DNA of 9,641 bases from JANXSD01 sp043758125 (GTDB lineage Bacteria > Bacteroidota > Bacteroidia > AKYH767-A > OLB10). The position numbers and the translations under genes are program-made. Below the pieces are notes generated by a model. That model saw nothing but the letters and a program-made list of their open reading frames with translations, was not told the DNA's origin and did no database searches. The DNA lies in NCBI GenBank assembly GCA_043758125.1, contig JAYVOC010000007.1, forward strand, positions 1-9,641, read 5' to 3'. Positions 1 to 6,302 of the stretch are shown here, piece by piece (positions within the stretch are counted from its first letter, which is position 1; each line of letters opens with the position of its first letter).

Positions 1-231
1 CATTTAGCAACAATGGCTTCAACAGTTGCAACACTTATGTTAAATTATCCAGAAAAGAAATGGATTAAAATTTTGGGAGGAAGTTTAATTGGATTAACAG
101 GATTGTCAATGATCAATAATGATGTTCATTGGTTGAGTGATTATCCTCTAGCATTAGCATTAGGATATGTTTCAGCAAAAATTACATTCGATCGAAATCA
201 TCGACAACATGTTAAAAAAATAATACTTTAG
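1..231 (+). CDS. PAP2-family membrane phosphatase, C-terminal fragment
   Basis: This open frame enters from the left edge in frame 1 and stops at TAG 229-231, so 76 residues are visible and the true start lies outside the window. The visible part carries the third PAP2 signature: counting from the window's first codon, S36-M37, H43 and D47 follow the SRxxxxxHxxxD spacing, with Met where Arg is usual. The first visible codon is His followed by LATMAST, which suits the residue just after PSG in the second signature (PSGH), but the PSG itself is not in view. A hydrophobic stretch before the motif and another after it (residues about 48-58) fit membrane helices. Family members remove phosphate from lipid phosphates such as phosphatidate or undecaprenyl pyrophosphate; the substrate cannot be told here. 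The ATG at 13 is internal, not a start. The gene converges on recO. Confidence 0.75.
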   Translation, partial: HLATMASTVATLMLNYPEKKWIKILGGSLIGLTGLSMINNDVHWLSDYPLALALGYVSAKITFDRNHRQHVKKIIL

Positions 232-462
232 TTTATACTTTAATAATTTCATTTGCTATTTTCCAATTAGAATCGATGTTTAGAAAATTTGTTCTAAGAT
301 TCATAATAAATTTGAGTTGAAAAGTAAACGAGTAATCCTAATATAAAATTAGTTTCAAAAATGCACTATTAAAGTTTCGTTTTTTTTTGAAGATTTAATC
401 GTATTAATATTAAATAAAAATTAGATCCTGTTTTGCTTGATTTACAAATGGAAATAATTTTT

Positions 463-1188
463 CTATGAAAGAATTTCGGATAAAATATCATGCGATTTAA
501 TTCGTATTCCTTGAGTATGATGCAACTCATAATATCCAACAAGCGCTTCTAATAATTTTTTTCTTTCTGTACCACTTAAACGAATTGCAGCCGAATTTTC
601 CAACGATACAGTAAGTAATGTATCGAATTTTTCAGACAATAAAATTGATAAGAAGTAGGGATGCATGGGTTTTGTTTCTTGAAAAATCCCTTCTTGCAAA
701 TCAAAGTAGGGCGTTACTTTATCATATCTACCACTTGGATAGAAACCAAGATATCGAGATAATGAAAGCATAAAACTTAAATGAAAACTACTAACAGTTT
801 CATGATGGACATCCAGCATTTGAACTGCATGATCTATAAAGTGAAACAATTCAGGATTCGTCTCCTCTTCTTTGATGCTACGATATAATAACTCTCCAAG
901 AAAAATCGCCATTGCCGTTTTAATAGTATCATAAGGTATGTTCTTAAACGTTGGTGATGCATCTGCCGCTGAAACCCGATGAAGTCCTCCAGGCTTTTTA
1001 AAATACGCAACAATTTCAATTAGTGATAACGGTTGGAAAAGATTATGTGCAAATCGTGCTTTTTGTTTTCTTACTCCATTTATCAAAAACGATTGCAACC
1101 CTTTTGATTCAGTATATACTTTCGCGATTATACTAGCTTCAGCGTATTCTGTAACATGTAAAACGACACCTCTTGTTTTTTCAATCAT
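463..1188 (-). CDS. recO: DNA repair protein RecO
   Basis: RecO promotes RecA loading onto SSB-coated single-stranded DNA and strand annealing, with RecR, in RecF-type recombination repair in the cytoplasm. The 241-residue length is typical. Residues 1 to about 80 have the OB-fold pattern of RecO: KTRGVVL followed by DNA-binding-type segments such as IIAKVYTESKGLQSF and NGVRKQKARF, then LFQPLSLIEIV. The rest is the helical C-terminal part, including FLGELLYRSIKEEE and LSRYLGFYPSG. There is no cysteine in the whole protein, so the four-Cys zinc site seen in some RecO proteins is absent. The ATG at 1188 gives the standard N-terminus. The gene begins 36 bp after the purD stop on the same strand, with no terminator between them, so it is probably transcribed from the purD promoter. 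The family assignment is firm; co-transcription is inferred. Confidence 0.93.
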   Translation of the reverse strand: MIEKTRGVVLHVTEYAEASIIAKVYTESKGLQSFLINGVRKQKARFAHNLFQPLSLIEIVAYFKKPGGLHRVSAADASPTFKNIPYDTIKTAMAIFLGELLYRSIKEEETNPELFHFIDHAVQMLDVHHETVSSFHLSFMLSLSRYLGFYPSGRYDKVTPYFDLQEGIFQETKPMHPYFLSILLSEKFDTLLTVSLENSAAIRLSGTERKKLLEALVGYYELHHTQGIRIKSHDILSEILS

Positions 1189-1224
1189 TGATACTTACCA
1201 ATTTTCGGGGAACGGAAATTATTT

Positions 1225-2511
1225 TTAATGTAAAAATTTCACAAGATCTTGTCCTATATCAGTACGATAATATTCGTAATCATAATGAATGATTTTAGCG
1301 GCTGCATAAGATTGCTCCAACGCTACTTCGAGTGTGTCACCAAGTGAAGTAAGTGCGAGAACTCTTCCTCCATTGGTAACAATTGAGTTTTCGACTAATG
1401 CTGTTCCTGCATGAAATATATACGTATTTAATGTTTTATCAAGACCAGAAATTGGAAACCCTTTATCAAAATTACCAGGATATCCACCTGAAACCATCAC
1501 AATTGTTGCAGCAGTTCTTGGATCAATTTTTAAATTAATAGTATCTAATTTTTCATCTGCTACTGCTAATAATAATTCTACTAAATCATTTTTAATTCTC
1601 GGAATTACAGCTTCAGTTTCTGGATCACCCATTCTGCAATTGTATTCAATCATAGAAGGATTTCCATTATCGTTCATCAAGCCAAGAAAAATAAATCCTT
1701 TGTAAAGTATATTTTCTTTATTCAATCCTTCAATTGTTGGAATGATAATTTGCTCTTCCACTTTTTTAATAAAATCAGCATCTACAAATGGAACAGGAGA
1801 TATTGCTCCCATGCCACCTGTATTAAGTCCTATATCGCCATTACCAATACGTTTATAATCTTTTGCTTCTGGTAAAATCTTATAGTTCTTACCATCCGTT
1901 AAAACAAACATCGAAACTTCAATGCCATTAAGAAACTCTTCTATAACAACAGTCTCACTTGCCTTACCAAATTTCTTATCAGTAAGCATCGATTTTAATT
2001 CTTCTTTCGCATGTGCTAAATTGGATGAAATAATAACTCCTTTTCCTGCAGCTAATCCATCAGCCTTCAATACATAAGGTGCTTGAATATTTTCTAGAAA
2101 TTTAAATCCTTCTTCTAATTCATTTACAGTAAAACTTTGATATGCTGCCGTTGGGATTCCATGTCTGATCATGAATCCTTTACTAAATGCTTTACTCCCT
2201 TCTAAGCGCGCTCCAGCAGCAGATGGACCAATGATAGCAACATCTTTTAATTGTGCGTCATTCATAAAAAAATCTACAATGCCATTTACTAATGGATCTT
2301 CAGGTCCCACAAGTACCATCGTTATTTTTTCCTTTAAAACAAGTTCCCTTATTGCTGAAAAATCATTTGGAAGAATATTAATGTTAACGCCACATTTTGC
2401 AGTTCCAGGATTCCCAGGCGCAATAAATAATTGAGAACATAATTTGCTTTTTTTTATCGCGCTAGCAAAGGCATGTTCACGACCACCAGAACCTAATAAA
2501 AGAATGTGCAT
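1225..2511 (-). CDS. purD: Phosphoribosylamine--glycine ligase (GAR synthetase)
   Basis: PurD joins 5-phosphoribosylamine to glycine using ATP, giving glycinamide ribonucleotide, an early step of de novo purine synthesis. From this ATG the protein has 428 residues, normal for the family. Landmarks in order: the N-terminal nucleotide-like fold LLLGSGGREHA (about 4-14), APGNPGT (about 31-37), VGPEDPL (about 68-74), GSKAFSK, the ATP-grasp segment VLKADGLAAGKGV (about 146-158), KDYKRIGNGD then NTGGMGA (about 217-233), the metal-binding EYNCRMGDPE (about 289-298), and the C-terminal GGRVLALTSLGD. All expected ATP-grasp motifs are intact. The frame also extends to a TTG at 2517, adding two residues, but the ATG at 2511 starts the protein exactly as usual (MHILLLGSGG) and is preferred. 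No Shine-Dalgarno sequence precedes it. It probably leads a two-gene unit with recO. Confidence 0.96.
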   Translation of the reverse strand: MHILLLGSGGREHAFASAIKKSKLCSQLFIAPGNPGTAKCGVNINILPNDFSAIRELVLKEKITMVLVGPEDPLVNGIVDFFMNDAQLKDVAIIGPSAAGARLEGSKAFSKGFMIRHGIPTAAYQSFTVNELEEGFKFLENIQAPYVLKADGLAAGKGVIISSNLAHAKEELKSMLTDKKFGKASETVVIEEFLNGIEVSMFVLTDGKNYKILPEAKDYKRIGNGDIGLNTGGMGAISPVPFVDADFIKKVEEQIIIPTIEGLNKENILYKGFIFLGLMNDNGNPSMIEYNCRMGDPETEAVIPRIKNDLVELLLAVADEKLDTINLKIDPRTAATIVMVSGGYPGNFDKGFPISGLDKTLNTYIFHAGTALVENSIVTNGGRVLALTSLGDTLEVALEQSYAAAKIIHYDYEYYRTDIGQDLVKFLH

Positions 2512-2531
2512 AACCAATAATTTCTATCTTG

Positions 2532-2539
2532 CAAAGTAA
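2532..2539 (-). promoter_or_regulatory. Candidate -7 promoter element for purD-recO
   Basis: On the minus strand this reads TTACTTTG followed by C, one mismatch from the Bacteroidota -7 consensus TAnnTTTG. It ends 20 bp before the preferred purD ATG, which would give a short leader. No clear TTTG or TTG -33 box is seen at the usual distance upstream, so the call rests on one short match in AT-rich DNA. Confidence 0.35.
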
Positions 2540-2542
2540 CAT

Positions 2543-2562
2543 ATTCTATTTAAGAATAGAAT
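2543..2562. repeat. Perfect 8-bp inverted repeat upstream of purD
   Basis: The arms ATTCTATT (2543-2550) and AATAGAAT (2555-2562) are perfect reverse complements around a 4-nt spacer TAAG. The repeat lies just upstream of the candidate purD -7 element, where the -33 to -7 spacer would be. No T-tract follows on either strand, so it does not look like a terminator. It could be an operator for a dimeric regulator, but a chance match in AT-rich DNA is possible. Confidence 0.5.
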
Positions 2563-2585
2563 GCTTCTACTGAACATTAATTATC

Positions 2586-2607
2586 AAAAAAAATTCTAAG
2601 AGAATTT
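2586..2607 (-). terminator. Candidate intrinsic terminator after the oligopeptidase gene
   Basis: Read on the minus strand, AAATTCT (2607-2601), loop CTT and AGAATTT (2597-2591) form a perfect 7-bp stem running straight into five more T residues (2590-2586), giving eight T in a row. It starts 33 bp past the stop codon at 2641. The stem has only one G-C pair, so termination may be leaky. It would separate the phosphatase-peptidase pair from purD-recO. Confidence 0.5.
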
Positions 2608-2640
2608 ATCTTATGATGTTTAACATATTAAATTTTGATT

Positions 2641-4773
2641 TTAATATTTCACAGGAGCCATCATATTATAAAACATAAACGAATAAATATCAGTAAGCTC
2701 ATCAATAGTTTTGCTTAAAGGTTTGCCAGCACCATGACCAGCATTTATATCTACACGAATCAATACAGGAAGTGGCCCGAGTTGATGCTCCTGTAATGTT
2801 GCAATATATTTAAACGAATGAGCTGGAACAACTCGATCATCATGATCCGCAGTTGTCACTAATGTTGCAGGATAAACGCGAGTAGAAATATTATGTAATG
2901 GTGAATAGCTCAATAAATTTTTCAGGTTTGCCACACTATCACTTGATCCATATTCAACAACCCAACCCCATCCTACTGTAAATTTATGGTAACGTAGCAT
3001 GTCCATTACTCCTACTGATGGAAATGCCACTTTAAATAAATCAGGACGTTGGTTGATAACTGCAGCTACTAATAATCCTCCATTAGATCCTCCTTGAACA
3101 GCGAGAAAATCAGGCGACGTATATTTCTCATTCACGAGATATTGTCCAGCAGCAATAAAATCGTCGAAAACATTTTGCTTTTTCAAGAGCATTCCTGCTT
3201 TGTGCCATGTTTCACCGTACTCACCTCCACCTCGAATATTTGCAACTGCGAAAATTCCACCGTTTTCAAGTAATACAATTCGTGATGCAGAAAAAGTAGG
3301 ATTCATATTTACATTAAAGCCTCCATAACCATAAAGAAGTGTGGGATTCTTTCCATTTTTCTTTAACCCCTTTTTATAAATAATAAACATGGGAACTTTA
3401 GTACTATCCTTACTAGTATAAAAAACTTGTTCAGTAGTATAATCATCAGGAATAAATTTTATTGCGGATTTTTTAAAAAGTATTACTCGATGATTATCGA
3501 TATGGTATCTAAAAATTGTTGCAGGATAGATGAAAGAAGTAAATGTAAAAAATACTTCACGATCCTTCTTCGTTCCTCCAAAACCTGTAGCCGTTCCGAT
3601 ACCTGGAAGTTTAATTTCATCTTCTAATTTTCCTTCAAAAGTATATTGGTAAACATGTGAATTTACATCTTGCAAATAATTTAATATTAGTCGATCACCA
3701 GTAGATGTTGCTGTTTCAAGAAGAAATTTTTTCTCAGGAATTATCACACGCGCTTGAGTTAAGAGAGGCTTATCAGGAACAAAGAAATCAAGATCGAGTG
3801 TAATAATTTGATTGTTAGGTGCACCATTATTAGTTGAGACAAAAATGCTACTACCATAATTTTCAATGATACTATAATTGTAATTAAATCCTTTGAACAA
3901 TACTTTTAATTTATCATTTGGCTTTGTAAGATCTTTGAACAATATCTGTGTTCCGTATGTGCCTTCTAAAACATACACAAATAAATATCGTTCATCTTCG
4001 GTTGTTTGCGTTCCGAAATATCGTAGTGGATGGTCTTTGTCCTCATAAATTAATTTATCGGAATTCTGAGATGTATTTAATTGATGATACCAAATTTGGT
4101 GATGTTCATTTTTTCCACTTAACACTTTACCTTTTTCTGGCTCTTGATACCTGCTATAAAAAAATCCATCTTTATACCAGGAAGCACCAGAAAATTTCAC
4201 CCATTTTAATTCATCTTTCAATTCCTTTCCCGTAGCAACTTCTTTCACATGAATTGTTTGCCAATCAGATCCCGATTGATTTATTCCATAAGCACAATAT
4301 TTATCATCATTAGAAAAGCCTAACAACGTTATTGCAGATGTTCCATCTTTGCTTAATTTATTTGCGTCAATAAAAATTGTGGGTGTTCCTTCTAATCCCT
4401 TTTGAATATAATATGCTGGCTGATTTTGTAATCCATCGTTTTTAGCATACATATAATATTCACCAATTTTTGTTGGTTCAGAATAACGTTCATAATTTAT
4501 TAAATCAGTTAAGCGATCATGGATTTTTGATCGATATGGGATTTTATTAAGATAATCGAATGTTGTTTTATTCTCGTTTTCTACCCAAGCCTTTACATCT
4601 GCCGCTGTATCATTTTCAAGCCATCGATAAGGATCTTGAATAATGGTTCCATGATAATTATCTTCCTGCTTTACTTTTTTTGTTATTGGATATCTCACTT
4701 GGGATGTTTGTGATTTAATAGGATGATTGAAGATTAGAAAAAATAAAATACTTCCAATTAATTTTATGTTCAT
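2641..4773 (-). CDS. Secreted prolyl oligopeptidase (peptidase family S9A)
   Basis: This serine peptidase cleaves short peptides after proline. The 710-residue protein matches the family's usual ~700 residues. The N-terminus has a hydrophobic run (about 5-15) ending at KSQ near residue 22, a Sec-type signal peptide that predicts a periplasmic or exported enzyme, as known for Flavobacterium-type prolyl endopeptidase. Next comes the segment before the propeller (YPITKKV, DPYRWLEN), the seven-bladed propeller region (about 90-450), then the alpha/beta-hydrolase domain starting near LLYGYGGF. The catalytic triad is complete: Ser563 in GGSNGG, Asp645 in DHDDRVVP, with the P1-site Arg647 beside it, and His680 in AGHGAGK. 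The conserved NIRGGGEYGETWH segment is also present. The ATG at 4773 gives the signal peptide. The gene follows the phosphatase gene by 39 bp and is probably co-transcribed with it; a likely terminator follows. Confidence 0.95.
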   Translation of the reverse strand: MNIKLIGSILFFLIFNHPIKSQTSQVRYPITKKVKQEDNYHGTIIQDPYRWLENDTAADVKAWVENENKTTFDYLNKIPYRSKIHDRLTDLINYERYSEPTKIGEYYMYAKNDGLQNQPAYYIQKGLEGTPTIFIDANKLSKDGTSAITLLGFSNDDKYCAYGINQSGSDWQTIHVKEVATGKELKDELKWVKFSGASWYKDGFFYSRYQEPEKGKVLSGKNEHHQIWYHQLNTSQNSDKLIYEDKDHPLRYFGTQTTEDERYLFVYVLEGTYGTQILFKDLTKPNDKLKVLFKGFNYNYSIIENYGSSIFVSTNNGAPNNQIITLDLDFFVPDKPLLTQARVIIPEKKFLLETATSTGDRLILNYLQDVNSHVYQYTFEGKLEDEIKLPGIGTATGFGGTKKDREVFFTFTSFIYPATIFRYHIDNHRVILFKKSAIKFIPDDYTTEQVFYTSKDSTKVPMFIIYKKGLKKNGKNPTLLYGYGGFNVNMNPTFSASRIVLLENGGIFAVANIRGGGEYGETWHKAGMLLKKQNVFDDFIAAGQYLVNEKYTSPDFLAVQGGSNGGLLVAAVINQRPDLFKVAFPSVGVMDMLRYHKFTVGWGWVVEYGSSDSVANLKNLLSYSPLHNISTRVYPATLVTTADHDDRVVPAHSFKYIATLQEHQLGPLPVLIRVDINAGHGAGKPLSKTIDELTDIYSFMFYNMMAPVKY

Positions 4774-4812
4774 TATGATATATTTAATAGAGGATAAAAT
4801 GGATAAATAATT

Positions 4813-6174
4813 TTACTTGAATTTTAAATCTTGCTCGGAAATTTCAAATTGTGATTTTACTTGACCTTTTATATCCAAACAAAGCATCTTTAACTTACGA
4901 TTATTTTCTTCTCCGCTTATGCTGATAATCGCAAAGTTATTTTCCATAACAAGTGTTTTAGGAATTCGTGATGGATTTGTTAATTCTGGTTTTCCTGTTA
5001 AATCGTATGGTTTTGATGTTAATGCAGAAGTACAAATATCAAACATCTTATAACCACCTTTTGGTTGCCATCCAATCACCTCTGAAAAATGTCGATCACC
5101 AGTTAAAAATACGACCCCTTCAATTTTGTAAGCAACGATAAAATTTATCAGATCATTGAACTCACACGAGTAATGACGCAAACATTCCTTTTCTGCAAAA
5201 GGGTTTAAAACTTCATTACCAACTGCAATAAATTTAAAGGTAGCATGTGAACTTACTAAACTATTTTTGAGCCACGTCAATTGCTTCTTACCAAAAAATT
5301 CTTTATCACAATTTGATTTTCCTGATATAGAATCTTTTAATTCATTTGGTGAACGATGACTTCTATCATCAGTAAGAAAATATTCGCAATCACTCCAAGT
5401 AAATTTACTGTACGTTCCTTCGTTATCAGATTCACCGTAAGATTTATTTCCCCAATAATCCTTAAATAATTGTATTGATGCACTTTTTAATTCGAATGTT
5501 GAATTCCCATCATTAGGACCATAATCATGATCATCCAAAATAGCAAAATTGGGTCGACTAGAAAACAATTCTTCCATTTCTGGAGTTCTACGCTGAAATG
5601 AATAACGATATTGCATTCCTGCAACTGAACTATAATCTGCTTCTCGATAATATAAATTGTCGCCTAACCATAACATGAAATCACTTGAAATATTCGATAT
5701 GGTTTTAAAAATTGTAGGATCTTGTCCGTAAGGCTCACCTGGCCGATCGTATTTACTATCGTTGATGTATGCACATGATCCGGCACTAAATGAAAAATCA
5801 GGAGCCGCTTTACGATATTCCCAAATATCTTTTGTTTGAAAATAGTGTGACTTTAAAAATGGAACTGCTTTTCCGTTTAAAATAATTTCATATTGATACT
5901 TCGTATTTAATTTAAGCTTTACTAATTCAAAACGAATTGTATTATATGGATTTCCTAATTTTCCTTCGTAGTCAAATTCATAAAAATATTCTGTATTATC
6001 AATTTCCCAATAACGAATCGTTGCAGATTTTACTTCTTGATTTACTTCACACCAAATCAAAGCTGATCGATGTTCTACATAACCGAGCATTGGTCCTGAA
6101 ATAAATTGAGGATCTTGAGCAAAAAGATGTATTGATGAAATGGTAATTGCAAGTATAAGAAGTAATTTTTTCAT
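4813..6174 (-). CDS. Secreted PhoD-like alkaline phosphatase / phosphodiesterase
   Basis: PhoD-type enzymes are calcium/iron metallophosphoesterases that hydrolyse phosphate mono- or diesters outside the cytoplasm. The 453-residue protein starts with a Sec-type signal peptide (Lys-Lys, hydrophobic core 4-12, likely cleavage after Ala19 or Gln20); no twin-arginine motif is visible, unlike classical Tat-exported PhoD. A fibronectin-III-like N-terminal region (about 25-115) contains GPMLGYVEHRSALIW. The metallophosphatase domain carries the expected ligand motifs: FSAGSC (Cys134), LWLGDNLYY (Asp172, Asn173), LDDHDYGPND (214-222) and LTGDRHFSE (His362). The TDDRSHRSPNEL segment near 268-279 is also family-like. 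The real substrate (phosphomonoester, phosphodiester or other) cannot be told. It is the first gene of the minus-strand group, divergent from the CotH-like gene, with the oligopeptidase gene directly downstream. Confidence 0.9.
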   Translation of the reverse strand: MKKLLLILAITISSIHLFAQDPQFISGPMLGYVEHRSALIWCEVNQEVKSATIRYWEIDNTEYFYEFDYEGKLGNPYNTIRFELVKLKLNTKYQYEIILNGKAVPFLKSHYFQTKDIWEYRKAAPDFSFSAGSCAYINDSKYDRPGEPYGQDPTIFKTISNISSDFMLWLGDNLYYREADYSSVAGMQYRYSFQRRTPEMEELFSSRPNFAILDDHDYGPNDGNSTFELKSASIQLFKDYWGNKSYGESDNEGTYSKFTWSDCEYFLTDDRSHRSPNELKDSISGKSNCDKEFFGKKQLTWLKNSLVSSHATFKFIAVGNEVLNPFAEKECLRHYSCEFNDLINFIVAYKIEGVVFLTGDRHFSEVIGWQPKGGYKMFDICTSALTSKPYDLTGKPELTNPSRIPKTLVMENNFAIISISGEENNRKLKMLCLDIKGQVKSQFEISEQDLKFK

Positions 6175-6256
6175 AAATAGTAACCGTTTTTTTTTATTTG
6201 CTTATCAAGCTAATAACTTTTGAATTGGTGAAGATAAACGATATTTGAAAATTCCT

Positions 6257-6264
6257 TAACTTCG
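6257..6264 (+). promoter_or_regulatory. Candidate -7 element for the CotH-like gene
   Basis: TAACTTCG is one base from the Bacteroidota -7 consensus TAnnTTTG and lies 21 bp before the ATG at 6286. A TTTG lies upstream at 6244-6247, but only 9 bp away, too near for a usual -33 box. The next TTTG (6219-6222) is too far, at 34 bp. The element overlaps the left arm of the inverted repeat at 6261-6270. This is weak evidence from one short match. Confidence 0.25.
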
Positions 6265-6302
6265 TAAGAACTGATTTAACACAATATGCGACTTCTTACG
6301 AA
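6261..6302. repeat. 10-bp perfect inverted repeat flanking a start codon
   Basis: TTCGTAAGAA (6261-6270) and TTCTTACGAA (6293-6302) are perfect reverse complements separated by 22 nt that include the ATG at 6286-6288. Each arm is itself a partial palindrome of the form TTCnnnnGAA. The arm centres are 32 bp apart, about three helical turns, so two bound proteins would face the same side. In RNA the arms could instead form a stem that places the start codon in the loop. Which of these applies, if either, cannot be told from sequence alone. Confidence 0.6.

Noticed and set aside
279..298. Hairpin TTAGAA / TTCTAA with a 6-nt loop between the convergent genes, as a terminator
   Set aside because: The stem is short and AT-rich and no T-tract follows on either strand.
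393..415. 7-bp inverted repeat ATTTAAT / ATTAAAT and the nearby run of nine T (380-388), as a terminator
   Set aside because: The stem is all A-T, and the T-run lies upstream of the hairpin on the plus strand and has no hairpin before it, so the arrangement is wrong for an intrinsic terminator.
2171..2434. Plus-strand open frame of 87 codons
   Set aside because: It lies wholly inside purD, whose conserved motifs fix the coding strand.
2512..2517. TTG at 2517 as the purD start
   Set aside because: An in-frame ATG two codons downstream begins the protein exactly at the conserved MHILLLGSGG and is the better start.
3948..4235. Plus-strand open frame of 95 codons
   Set aside because: It is antisense within the prolyl oligopeptidase gene and shows no recognisable domain.
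6175..6256. A minus-strand promoter for the phosphatase gene (TATCTTCA at 6229-6236)
   Set aside because: It has two mismatches to TAnnTTTG and no -33 element; the evidence is too weak to list although a promoter must lie in this spacer or nearby.
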